A DNA stretch of 64,000 nucleotides from Plantibacter sp. Leaf314 (GTDB lineage: Bacteria > Actinomycetota > Actinomycetes > Actinomycetales > Microbacteriaceae), in contig NZ_LMOB01000001.1 in assembly GCF_001423185.1 (NCBI RefSeq), forward strand, positions 2,339,889-2,403,888. Direction: 5' to 3'. How positions within the stretch are numbered: the first letter of the stretch is position 1; each line of letters opens with the position of its first letter. The notes beneath the pieces are model-generated. The model was not told the DNA's origin and did not search any database. It saw only the letters and a program-made list of their open reading frames with translations. The translations under genes were made by a program, and so were the position numbers. Below, piece by piece: positions 30,161 to 38,570 of this stretch.

Positions 30161-31582
30161 TCAGGAGCCGTAGCGGAGGTTCTGCTTGATGCGGCTCGTG
30201 AGCTCGGTGACCTGGTTGTAGATCGAGCGCTTCTCCTGCATGAGGTCCGTGATCTTCCGGTTGGCGTACATGACCGTCGTGTGGTCGCGGTTGCCGAACA
30301 GCTGGCCGATCTTGGGCAGGGACAGGTTGGTCAGCTCGCGGCACAGGTACATCGCGATCTGGCGTGCCGTCGCGACGGCCTGCGAACGACTCGAGCCGTA
30401 CAGGTCGTCGACCGAGAGCTTGAAGTAGTCCGCGGTCGTGTTGATGATGTCGATCGGCGAGATGACGTTGTCGTCGTCGAGGCTGATGACGTCCTTCAGG
30501 ACCGTCTGGGCCAGCGTCATGTCGACCGCCGTCCGGTTCAGGCTCGCGAAGGCGACCACACGGATCAGGGTGCCCTCGAGCTCGCGGATGTTGCTCGACA
30601 CCTTCGTCGCGATGAACTCGAGCACCTCGTCCGGGATGTGCAGCTTCTCGTTCTGCGCCTTCTTGCGCAGGATGGCGATACGCGTCTCGAGGTCGGGCGC
30701 CTGGACGTCGGTGATGAGACCCCACTCGAAGCGCGACCGCATGCGCTCCTCGAATCCGGTCAGCGCCTTGGGCGGCAGGTCGCTCGTGATGACGACCTGC
30801 TTGTTGTGGTCGTGCAGGGTGTTGAAGGTGTGGAAGAACGCCTCCTGCGTCTCCGCCTTGCCCTGGAGGAACTGGATGTCGTCGATCAGGAGGATGTCGA
30901 TGTCCCGATACCGCGACTGGAAGAAGGATCCGCGGTTGTTCGCGATCGAGTTGATGAAGTCGTTCGTGAACTCCTCGCTAGAGACGTACCGCACGCGGAT
31001 GCCGGCGTACAGGTTCATCGCGTAGTGGCCGATGGCGTGGAGGAGGTGCGTCTTGCCGAGGCCGGAGTCGCCGTAGACGAAGAGCGGGTTGTAGGCCTTC
31101 GCCGGTGCCTCGGCCACCGCGACGGCGGCCGCGTGCGCGAACCGGTTGGACTGACCGATGACGAAGTTGTCGAAGCTGTACTTCGGGTTGAGCCGGGTGT
31201 CGTTCTCCCGCGCGGGCAGGGTCGGTGTCGGGGTCAGCTGAGGCTGCGGCGATTCCAGTGGCGCCGGATCGATGTGCTGGAAGCCGGCCTGCTCGTAGCG
31301 CTCCTCGACGATGTCGGGGTTGACGACGATCGCGTAGTTGCTGACCGGGCCGCCGTCGACGATGGAACCGAGGGCGGCGAGGATGGGCGCGCGCATGCGC
31401 TGGTTCAGCATCCCCATCGTGAACTCGTTCGGGACCTCGAGGTAGAAGGTGCCGCCCATGATGCCCTTGGGCACGATGAGGTTCAGGAATCCTCGCAGCG
31501 GCGGGGTGATGCGGTCGTCGACGGAGAGGATCCCGAGCACCGACTGCCAGGTCTCAGCGATCGCATCGTCGGCGTCCGACAT
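30161..31582 (-). CDS. dnaA: Chromosomal replication initiator DnaA
   Basis: Starting at the ATG at 31582 (GGGGAGAACT upstream), the protein has 473 residues. Domain I is residues 1-90 (helicase and DnaA-DnaA contacts). A short Pro-rich linker (about 105-128) follows. The AAA+ domain has Walker [13 protein letters not shown] (about 170-181), Walker [15 protein letters not shown] and sensor motifs in [20 protein letters not shown]. Domain IV is the DNA-binding HTH with the signature [15 protein letters not shown]. It binds the boxes on both sides of its gene. It is divergent from rpmH. Confidence 0.98.
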   Translation of the reverse strand: MSDADDAIAETWQSVLGILSVDDRITPPLRGFLNLIVPKGIMGGTFYLEVPNEFTMGMLNQRMRAPILAALGSIVDGGPVSNYAIVVNPDIVEERYEQAGFQHIDPAPLESPQPQLTPTPTLPARENDTRLNPKYSFDNFVIGQSNRFAHAAAVAVAEAPAKAYNPLFVYGDSGLGKTHLLHAIGHYAMNLYAGIRVRYVSSEEFTNDFINSIANNRGSFFQSRYRDIDILLIDDIQFLQGKAETQEAFFHTFNTLHDHNKQVVITSDLPPKALTGFEERMRSRFEWGLITDVQAPDLETRIAILRKKAQNEKLHIPDEVLEFIATKVSSNIRELEGTLIRVVAFASLNRTAVDMTLAQTVLKDVISLDDDNVISPIDIINTTADYFKLSVDDLYGSSRSQAVATARQIAMYLCRELTNLSLPKIGQLFGNRDHTTVMYANRKITDLMQEKRSIYNQVTELTSRIKQNLRYGS

Positions 31583-31909
31583 AGTTCTCCCCACACATAC
31601 TCACAGGTTCATCCACAGGCTCTCCCCTGAGTATGCGGGGCTGAACACGGTGCTATCCACACGCTGTGCATAACCCGGGGACTCACGCTAACAACACGTC
31701 GCCCCAGGCCCAAATCACTGTACGGCGGGCCTGCGTGTCACTGCTACAATTTCTGGGAATCCTGTGGATAATCAGTCGTTTGGCCGCACCTGGTTTGACC
31801 TTCGACCGTCGACCCCGTAGTTTGAATCAGTTGACTTCTGCCCACGGGCACCCTTCCGTACCCTGCTGCCACCTGTGCAGTGGTTGGTCATGATCCGGAG
31901 ATCGTAATT
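31583..31909. promoter_or_regulatory. dnaA-rpmH divergent promoter region with DnaA boxes
   Basis: 327 bp without a gene. A perfect TGTGGATAA lies at 31763-31771. Near-matches are tcatccaca (31609-31617), ctatccaca (31653-31661) and tgtgcataa (31665-31673). The three near-matches cluster within 100 bp of the dnaA start, which fits autoregulation of dnaA. The perfect box lies toward rpmH. This segment may also be part of the functional origin. Confidence 0.7.
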
Positions 31910-32047
31910 ATGAGCAAGAGAACCTTCCAGCCGAACAACCGCCGTCGCGCCAAGAAGCACGGCTTCCGTCTGCGCATGCGCACGCGTGCCGGCCGTGGCA
32001 TCCTGTCGGCTCGTCGCGCCAAGGGCCGCACCGAACTCTCCGCGTAG
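31910..32047 (+). CDS. rpmH: 50S ribosomal protein L34
   Basis: The 45-residue protein begins [20 protein letters not shown] and continues [20 protein letters not shown], the L34 consensus. The ATG is at 31910, with ccggag upstream. First gene of the rpmH-rnpA-yidD-yidC-jag-rsmG operon. It was too short for a length-based ORF search. Confidence 0.97.
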   Translation: MSKRTFQPNNRRRAKKHGFRLRMRTRAGRGILSARRAKGRTELSA

Positions 32048-32054
32048 AGCCGTC

Positions 32055-32417
32055 GTGCTCGAGCGTGCGAGCCGGATCACCTCCGGTGACGACTACCGAG
32101 GGGTAGTCCGTCGCGGATCCCGGTTCGTCGGCGAGCACACGGTCACCTACGTACGCATGAACCCGAAGGGCGGACAGCCGCGCTTCGGGTTCATCGTTGC
32201 GAAAACGGTCGGAAACGCAGTGACACGCAATCTCGTCAGACGGCGCCTCAAGGCCATCTGCCACGACAGCGTCGATTCCGCTGCCCGCGGGAGCGACGTC
32301 GTCATCCGTGCGCTGCCGTCGGCCGCGACCGCGCCCTTCGCCGCGCTCCACGACGAGCTCGACCGCGCGTTCGCCAAGCGAGGCGTCACCCCGCTTCCGA
32401 CGGATGCACGCCGATGA
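32055..32417 (+). CDS. rnpA: Ribonuclease P protein component
   Basis: The GTG at 32055 (7 bp after rpmH) gives 120 residues starting MLERASRITSGDDYRGVVRRG. The RNase P signature is FGFIVAKTVGNAVTRNLVRRRLK, within residues about 48-72. It binds the catalytic RNA and helps cleave tRNA 5' leaders. Its stop overlaps yidD (ATGA). Confidence 0.95.
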   Translation: MLERASRITSGDDYRGVVRRGSRFVGEHTVTYVRMNPKGGQPRFGFIVAKTVGNAVTRNLVRRRLKAICHDSVDSAARGSDVVIRALPSAATAPFAALHDELDRAFAKRGVTPLPTDARR

Positions 32418-32725
32418 ACGGTGTTCTCGCTGCTGCCTGTCTCGCGCCCCGCAATGCCGCGGTGTTGGCGCTTCGCGGGTATCGAGCCACCGTGTCGCCG
32501 CTCTACGGCGACGTCTGCCGGTATTACCCCAGCTGCTCCGCGTACGCTCTGGGAGCGGTGCAACAGCACGGCGTCGTCGTCGGCGCAGGTCTGGCCGCAG
32601 CGCGGATCGCGCGCTGCCACCCGTGGGCGGCACCGCGCTTCGACGAGGTCCCTCCCAAGAAGAACTTCCGCTACAGCGTCACGCCTCACGGATTTGTAGT
32701 GCAACCGAGCCACGGAAAGGGCTGA
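32414..32725 (+). CDS. yidD: Membrane protein insertion efficiency factor YidD
   Basis: The protein has 103 residues with the family motif YRATVSPLYGDVCRYYPSCSAYA and a conserved RCHPWAAPRFDEVP. It associates with the membrane and assists YidC. Overlaps rnpA by 4 bp; 9 bp before yidC. Confidence 0.95.
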   Translation: MNGVLAAACLAPRNAAVLALRGYRATVSPLYGDVCRYYPSCSAYALGAVQQHGVVVGAGLAAARIARCHPWAAPRFDEVPPKKNFRYSVTPHGFVVQPSHGKG

Positions 32726-32734
32726 CCCGCACCT

Positions 32735-33718
32735 ATGGACATCATCGGCACAATTCTCTGGCCGCTCAAGTGGGCGGTCGAGCTGCTTCTCGTGGGTTGG
32801 CACCTGCTGTGGACGGCCATCGGACTCGACCCGGCGGCCGGCCTGACCTGGGTCCTCTCGATCGTCGGCCTCGTCCTCGTCGTCCGTGCGGCGCTCATCC
32901 CCCTGTTCATCAAGCAGATCAAGAGCCAGCGCAAGATGCTCGAGATCGCACCGCAGATGAAGAAGGTGCAGGAGAAGTACAAGGGCAAGCGCGACCAGGC
33001 CAGCCGCGAGGCCATGTCCCGCGAGACCATGGAGCTCTACAAGAAGCACGGCACCTCCCCCGTGAGCGGATGTCTGCCCCTCCTGGTCCAGATGCCGATC
33101 TTCTTCGCGCTGTTCTCGGTGCTGAACGACGCCCAGAAGAGCAAGGCCGGCGTCGGTCCACTGAACGAGACGCTCGCCGTGCAGTTCGGCGACGCGAACC
33201 TCTTCGGCATCGCCCCCCTGCACACCAGCATGCAGGCCGCCCTGGCGGGCAACCCGGTCAACTGGGCCGTCGTCATCATCGCCGCGGTCATGGTCATCCT
33301 GATGTGCGCCTCGCAGTTCATCACCCAGCTGCAGATCGTCTCGAAGAACATGTCCGCCGAGACGAAGGCCAGCCCGCAGTTCAAGCAGCAGCGCATCCTC
33401 CTCTACATCCTCCCGTTCGTCTTCCTCTTCTCCGGTTTCGCGTTCCCGCTCGGCGTCATGTTCTACTGGCTGACCTCGAACGCCTGGACGATGGTGCAGC
33501 AGTTCCTCGTCATCCGGAACATGCCGACGCCCGGATCCGACGCGGCGAAGGCTCGCGAGGAACGCCTCGCCCGCAAGGGCAAGCTGATGACGCCGAACGG
33601 TGACGTCATCTCGATCTCCGAGGCCCCCGTGCCGGAGAAGAAGGTCCCGGCGCAGCGTCAGCAGCCCATGGGCAAGGCACGCGCCAAGAAGCAGCAGTCC
33701 GACGGACGAGACAAGTAG
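32735..33718 (+). CDS. yidC: Membrane protein insertase YidC
   Basis: The protein has 327 residues with five to six membrane helices. The conserved insertase core has IPLFIKQIKSQRKM, the coiled cytosolic loop VQEKYKGKRDQASREAM and CLPLLVQMPIFFALFSVL. The helices near LLYILPFVFLFSGFAFPLGVMFYWLTSNAWTMVQQ follow (about 222-260). The C-terminal tail is basic. It inserts and folds inner-membrane proteins. Confidence 0.97.
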   Translation: MDIIGTILWPLKWAVELLLVGWHLLWTAIGLDPAAGLTWVLSIVGLVLVVRAALIPLFIKQIKSQRKMLEIAPQMKKVQEKYKGKRDQASREAMSRETMELYKKHGTSPVSGCLPLLVQMPIFFALFSVLNDAQKSKAGVGPLNETLAVQFGDANLFGIAPLHTSMQAALAGNPVNWAVVIIAAVMVILMCASQFITQLQIVSKNMSAETKASPQFKQQRILLYILPFVFLFSGFAFPLGVMFYWLTSNAWTMVQQFLVIRNMPTPGSDAAKAREERLARKGKLMTPNGDVISISEAPVPEKKVPAQRQQPMGKARAKKQQSDGRDK

Positions 33719-33726
33719 GAGTATCG

Positions 33727-34233
33727 GTGACTGACCAGGAACTGGCCGTAGCCCAGGACGAAGACGCCCCCACGATCAGCCAGCTCGAAGAAGAGGGCGA
33801 CGTTGCGGCGGACTACATCGAGGAGTTCCTCGACATCTGCGACATCGACGGTGACATCGACATCGATGCCCGGAACGGTCGCGCCTACGTGTCGATCGAC
33901 TCCCCCACCGAGAGCAACCTCCGTCTGCTCTCCCGCCCCGACACCGTGAACGCGTTGCAGGAGCTGACGCGTCTCGCTGTGCAGAACCGCACGGGTGGGT
34001 TCTCACGCCTCATCCTCGACATCGGTGGGTCCCGCGAGGCACGTCAGCAGGAGCTCGGTGCTCTCGTCGAGCGGGCTGTCGAGCGGATCGAAGCCGGATC
34101 GACCGAGGCGGCACTTCCTCCGATGTCGAGCTACGAGCGCAAGCTGGTGCACGACATCGTCTCTGCTCGTGGGTTCGTGTCCGAATCGCACGGCGAGGGA
34201 CGCGATCGCCACACCGTCATCACGCGCGGCTGA
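33727..34233 (+). CDS. Jag/KhpB-type RNA-binding protein (KH and R3H domains)
   Basis: The protein has 168 residues from GTG. An acidic N-terminus is followed by a KH-like region (about 30-95) with LLSRPDTVNALQELTRLAVQNR and RLILDIGGSREARQQEL. The R3H domain at the end has LPPMSSYERKLVHDIVS and ESHGEGRDRHTVI. The family binds RNA and affects cell elongation and sporulation genes in other bacteria. It sits between yidC and rsmG, as usual. Confidence 0.93.
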   Translation: MTDQELAVAQDEDAPTISQLEEEGDVAADYIEEFLDICDIDGDIDIDARNGRAYVSIDSPTESNLRLLSRPDTVNALQELTRLAVQNRTGGFSRLILDIGGSREARQQELGALVERAVERIEAGSTEAALPPMSSYERKLVHDIVSARGFVSESHGEGRDRHTVITRG

Positions 34234-34240
34234 CGCTCGC

Positions 34241-34254
34241 GTTTCACGTGAAAC
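34241..34254. other. parS site 1 (immediately upstream of rsmG)
   Basis: Perfect core gtttcacgtgaaac. It ends 4 nt before the rsmG ATG and fills the position where a Shine-Dalgarno would lie, so ParB binding could affect rsmG expression. Confidence 0.95.
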
Positions 34255-34258
34255 TCCG

Positions 34259-34906
34259 ATGACTGACGCACACGACGCTGCCGGCCTCGAGCCAGAACCT
34301 GCCGAGGCCGCGCTCCTGTTCGGCGACCAGATCGAGGTCGGCCGCTCGTTCGCGGCGAACCTCGCGACCCACGGCGAGCCGCTCGGACTCATCGGGCCGC
34401 TCGAGCTTCCCCGGTTGTGGACGAGACACATTCTGAACAGCGTGATCGTTGCACCGTTGCTTCGTCCCGGACGAGTCGGCGATGTCGGCACAGGCGCCGG
34501 GCTTCCCGGACTGGTCCTGGCGATCGCACGACCTGATGTCGACTTCGTCCTCATCGAGCCGATGGAGCGTCGCGTCGCCTGGTTGAACGATCAGGTGGGG
34601 GCGCTCGGATTGCGCAACGTCGAGGTCGTGCGGGCGAGGGCTGAAGAGGTCCGACTCACTCAGCAGCTCGACCAGGTGACGGCTCGCGCGGTCAGCGCGC
34701 TCCGCAAGTTGTTGCCGCTCACCGCTCCTCTGCTTCGCGACGGCGGCGAGCTCGTGCTGATGAAGGGCGCCGGCGCACAAGCCGAGGTCGATGCGTCGGC
34801 GAAGGAGCTGCGCAAGTACAAGGTGTCGGGCGTCGAAGTACGCACGCTCGGCGAGGGTGTACTGGCCGAGCCGACACGAGTGATCCTGGGCACCGTCCGC
34901 GGCTGA
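34259..34906 (+). CDS. rsmG: 16S rRNA (guanine-N7) methyltransferase RsmG
   Basis: The ATG at 34259 gives 215 residues. Family motifs are EPLGLIGPLELPRLWTRHIL, GDVGTGAGLPGLVLAIARP (SAM loop), FVLIEPMERRVAWL and VTARAVSALRKLL. It methylates G527 of 16S rRNA. Loss of this enzyme is known to give low-level streptomycin resistance. Last gene of the rpmH operon. No clear Shine-Dalgarno is seen because parS lies just upstream. Confidence 0.95.
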   Translation: MTDAHDAAGLEPEPAEAALLFGDQIEVGRSFAANLATHGEPLGLIGPLELPRLWTRHILNSVIVAPLLRPGRVGDVGTGAGLPGLVLAIARPDVDFVLIEPMERRVAWLNDQVGALGLRNVEVVRARAEEVRLTQQLDQVTARAVSALRKLLPLTAPLLRDGGELVLMKGAGAQAEVDASAKELRKYKVSGVEVRTLGEGVLAEPTRVILGTVRG

Positions 34907-34983
34907 ATTGGTCTGCCAAGGGGACGAATCCTCCGGCAACACCTCACGGCGCCGCAATCGAGCCGATGTGGGCTCCCCAGGAG

Positions 34984-35052
34984 AATCGTTCCTGACGAAC
35001 GCCACCTGCCGGCGGGTGCCGATTGGGGCGCCTGAGTTCGTCAGGAGCGATT
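34984..35052. repeat. Long inverted repeat after rsmG
   Basis: Arms aatcgttcctgacgaac (34984-35000) and gttcgtcaggagcgatt (35036-35052) match at 16 of 17 positions. Within the 35-nt loop, cacctgccggcgggtg can form a second small hairpin. It starts 77 nt beyond rsmG and could end the rpmH-rsmG transcript, but there is no T-run. A structured RNA is an alternative. Confidence 0.6.
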
Positions 35053-35990
35053 GTCCGGTCGAATCAGGCACCGATTTCCTCGGTTTCGGCGACTGATGAC
35101 ACCCTGTTTTGGGTCGATTCGGCACCCGTTGGTGCTGATATAAAGGATTTCAGATAGAGCCGCGGCCGTTTGGTGCGATGTGCTCTGGCCAGATACCGAG
35201 CAGCCGCTTGTCCTGGCGAGGACGTCATGATCCGACGGTGATGGGGCGGAGGAGCTCAACCGCGACCCTCACCGTCGGTGATCACGATTCGTGTTCCTGT
35301 CCGCACGCGCGGCGAGCGGCTGTAGGTCTACGTCGCCCCTTCCTCGAATGTGTGTGCCCGTCTGACGACGTTCTCCTCGGGTGATCGCGCTCTGGTTCTC
35401 GCGGGATCAATCGGTGGGCGGGTCGAGACCACTCCCCCGGGAGCGAGTCGCGCACAGCCGATCCATGTCAGCATCGGAGTTCGCCACGCCGAGAGCTGGT
35501 GACGCACGTGGTTCCAACCGACAGCGCCGGTCGATGTCGGCTGTCGGCGGCCGGCCGAGGGCGGGCTCTCCCAGCTCCACGAGGCCCGATGTGTCACCCT
35601 GGACACTCATCGAGGGCCGGTTCGGTTGACCACGCGGCCGCGATTCGTCGTCATGGGCGGGCTGCGAGTGCGGTGCATCTCGAGGCCCGCTGACGCCGTC
35701 CCCCACCGCGGAAGCCACGCGTTGCGAAGCGCCGGGCAGGTGCTCGGTGCCGGTCGAATCCCTGCGGTGCATCGCGTCAGCTGGGAGGTGAGAATGCTGA
35801 TGCCGAAGTGTATTGACCGCAGCCGGCCACCCGTGAGTGCATTCTCGCAACAGCCTGCCGTGACACATCAGCTGCTTCACCGGCATGTTTACGCGCAAGC
35901 CTCCGCCGACGGAGCACGGAGCGGTTGTCCGCAGTGTGACAGGATGCCGTAACTCGTTGTCCGAGCAGCTGAAGAGCCGGACCGCGGCGG

Positions 35991-36004
35991 GTTTCACGTG
36001 AAAC
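35991..36004. other. parS site 2
   Basis: Perfect gtttcacgtgaaac in the rsmG-parA gap. Confidence 0.95.
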
Positions 36005-36071
36005 GTGGTCAAGCACGGCACGTTGATCGCGTTGGACACGGATCTCGTCCACACAGGTGAGTCTGAGGCAT

Positions 36072-36085
36072 GTTTCACGTGAAAC
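36072..36085. other. parS site 3
   Basis: Perfect gtttcacgtgaaac, 81 bp from site 2 start to start, preceded by T (TGTTTC form). Confidence 0.95.
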
Positions 36086-36448
36086 GGCACATCGCGCGCG
36101 CGGCGGAACGCCCCGGAGGTCCGTCTTGATCCAACTGAGACTCAGGGCGAGACACCACACGGTGGACAGAGCCCGTGAACACCACAGATCGGTCTCCGAC
36201 CCACGTCGGCGCGGAGCCTGGACCGAAGCGCACCTGGCGGTTCCCACGGTGCGCGAATGGCGAGTCCGGAACAGCCGGCGTCGCTGAGGGAGCCAGCCGC
36301 TGACGTCTCCCGGTCCTCGCAGTCCTGGAGGAACTGAGCGCGCTCCCTTCACTCGGGACCGGCTTGCACCGCGCCAGGCCGAGCGTCGCTCAGCCGCGAA
36401 CACCATTGGTATTCAGGGGTAAGGGCATCAACCCGTGCGCGGAGTTGG

Positions 36449-36464
36449 TGTTTCACGTGAAACA
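36449..36464. other. parS site 4 (full 16-mer)
   Basis: TGTTTCACGTGAAACA, the complete consensus palindrome. Confidence 0.96.
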
Positions 36465-36760
36465 CCGTCGACCCGCGTGTATATGTTGCCGTCGGTACGG
36501 TGACAACGCCGGGCGGTGGCGTTGCTCCAATACGTTGATGAGCGGCGTGTCTCGGCTCCAGCGGAGGGCGCCGTGGACGCAGCACGACCTAGCCGCTGAA
36601 CTTCCCGTCTGCGCATGAGGCGTGCGGTCTGCGCAGCGATGAGAAGAGGACCGCCGCCAGTGGATGTCTGGCCATGGAGAGGATCCGCCATGCCGCGGAA
36701 CAGACCTCCGGCGTAGGCGGACTGCGGCCCGTCGATGAGCAGGTTCGCGAGGCGCGTCGC

Positions 36761-36774
36761 GTTTCACGTGAAAC
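36761..36774. other. parS site 5
   Basis: Perfect gtttcacgtgaaac. Confidence 0.95.
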
Positions 36775-36990
36775 CATGGTGCGGTGCTGAGGTACGCCGC
36801 GTCGGATAGGCCTCGGTAGGTCTACACCACGCTGGCTGTACTCTTGGCGCCGCCACAACTGCGCCTCCTCGCGACTCGCGAGGAGTGCGGGACCGCGTCC
36901 GTTCGGAGGGGGGCATCCGGCCGGGTCCGGGCGGCCACCGGTGTCGCGGGGGACGTTCTGAGTGCGCTTGGGTTGGCAGGACATCGCGAT

Positions 36991-37004
36991 GTTCCACGTG
37001 AAAC
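36991..37004. other. parS-like site 6 (one mismatch)
   Basis: gttccacgtgaaac differs from the core at one base (T to C in the left half). It may be a weaker ParB site. Confidence 0.75.
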
Positions 37005-37582
37005 ACTGGCGCGGAACGCACGCGCCGTTCGCAATGATCCACTGCCGACTCGAGCGGCTGCTCTCTGTGGATAACTCTGTGGACAGTTTGCGGCAGCTGG
37101 CACGGTTCGTCGGCCTTCATCTCCCGTTTCTGCTCGCGCATCCATTGGCGGGTCGTCGATGAGGGCACTGTCTGCCGGGGGTGGTTGAGTGTCGGTGCTC
37201 GTCCAGGACCAGCCGTACGGCCCGAAAATCCGCATGTTTCCGCGGATCCATCGAGCACTCGTCCCGCGAGCGAGGAGCCACCCAGCTCGGGCGGTCGCCG
37301 AGCAAGGCGATCGGTCCGGTGTCGTCGGAGCGACAGCGGCCGAGATTCAGTGAACGCCAGAATGCCGTCAAGCCTCGGGAGCGCCTGTGGATAAGTGTGT
37401 GCACAACTCACGCCCTGACGTGCGCCGGTGCCGGCGGTATCGATCCCTCGGAGAGCCCACGGCGGAGAATGCGCCCGAAGTCCATCGCCCGACACCCTCG
37501 GATCCGTCGCGCTCGTGGCAGATCCCCGTCTCCCGCGTCAGCCTGCGCTGGTACGGTTGAAGAACACGTTTCGAGCGAGAAG

Positions 37583-37596
37583 GTTTCACGTGAAAC
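37583..37596. other. parS site 7 overlapping the parA start codon
   Basis: Perfect gtttcacgtgaaac. Its central GTG (37590-37592) is the best start codon of parA, with AGAAGG upstream. ParB bound here would cover the start region of its own operon. Confidence 0.93.
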
Positions 37597-38570
37597 AACC
37601 CGAACCAACGCATTCCGCAGCATCCGCGCGCGACTCCGTTGGTAGCGCCTTCGATGCATCGACTCCCCTGGCTCGCGAACTCCACCATCTGACTGAGAGG
37701 CGCAAAGCCTTGGCTACTGCGACGCTGCCGACTCCAGACCACACCCGGGTGTTCACGGTTTCCAACCAGAAGGGCGGAGTCGGCAAGACGACAACGACGG
37801 TCAACATCGGTGCGGCTCTCGCCCGCTCAGGGGCCCGGGTGCTCGTCATCGACCTCGACCCGCAGGGGAACGCGTCCACGGCGCTGGGTGTGGAGCACCA
37901 CTCGGACGTGCCCAGCGTGTACGACGTCCTGATCGACGACTTCCCGCTCGCCGACGTGGTGCAGCAGAGCCCCGAGTTCCCCACCCTCTTCTGTGCCCCC
38001 TCCACCATCCACCTGGCCGGCGCCGAGATCGAGCTGGTCTCTCAGGTGGCTCGTGAGCACCGACTGCGTACTGCGCTCGAGCAGTTCATCCAGGACGCCG
38101 AGGAGCCGTTCCACTACGTCCTGATCGATTGCCCGCCGTCGCTCGGCCTCCTCACGATCAACGCGTTCGTCGCGGCGAAGGAGGTGCTCATCCCGATCCA
38201 GTGCGAGTACTACGCGCTGGAGGGGCTCAGTCAGTTGTTGAGCAGCATCCAGTTGATCCAGCGCCATCTAAATCCCGGTCTGGCTGTGAGCACCATCTTG
38301 CTCACGATGTACGACGGCCGCACCAACCTCGCGCAGCAGGTCGCTCAGGATGTCCGCGACCACTTCACCGGTCAGGTCCTGGAGTCCATCATCCCCCGCG
38401 CCGTGCGCATCTCGGAGGCGCCCAGCTTCGGGCAGAGCGTCATCAGCTACGACCCGACGTCGCTTGGTGCGGTGTCCTACCTCGAGGCCGCTGCCGAGAT
38501 AGCGAATCGCTGGGCCGCACAGCAGCACGCATCACCCGATACGAACCACCCTGAGGGAGTCAGTCACTGA
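37590..38570 (+). CDS. parA: Chromosome partitioning ATPase ParA (Soj)
   Basis: The GTG inside parS gives 326 residues starting MKQPEPTHSAASARD. The deviant Walker A is SNQKGGVGKTTTTVNIGAAL (about 57-76), followed by VLVIDLDPQGNASTALG. Walker B is YVLIDCPPSLGLLTINAF. The late motifs are VSTILLTMYDGRTNLAQQV and PRAVRISEAPSFGQSVI. The roughly 50-residue N-terminal extension is basic and variable. ParA binds the nucleoid in its ATP form and segregates ParB-parS complexes. Its stop overlaps the parB start (TGATG). Confidence 0.96.
   Translation: MKQPEPTHSAASARDSVGSAFDASTPLARELHHLTERRKALATATLPTPDHTRVFTVSNQKGGVGKTTTTVNIGAALARSGARVLVIDLDPQGNASTALGVEHHSDVPSVYDVLIDDFPLADVVQQSPEFPTLFCAPSTIHLAGAEIELVSQVAREHRLRTALEQFIQDAEEPFHYVLIDCPPSLGLLTINAFVAAKEVLIPIQCEYYALEGLSQLLSSIQLIQRHLNPGLAVSTILLTMYDGRTNLAQQVAQDVRDHFTGQVLESIIPRAVRISEAPSFGQSVISYDPTSLGAVSYLEAAAEIANRWAAQQHASPDTNHPEGVSH

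Larger units (their letters stand above)
34907..37589. other. Gene-poor, parS-rich region between rsmG and parA
   Basis: In 2.68 kb no reading frame on either strand shows a recognisable domain, a ribosome-binding site with sustained codon bias, or a length above about 240 codons. The open frames overlap each other in all six phases, as expected of non-coding high-GC DNA. It holds four perfect parS sites, one near-perfect one, the first bases of a further site at parA, and perfect DnaA boxes at 37066-37074 and 37386-37394. A long inverted repeat lies at 34984-35052. In related genomes rsmG and parA are usually close neighbours. It is best read as an expanded centromere-like region. Confidence 0.7.

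Noticed and set aside
36589..37495. Minus-strand frames of 131-243 codons in the rsmG-parA gap
   Set aside because: They overlap one another in different phases, lack ribosome-binding sites and domains, and run through parS and DnaA boxes.
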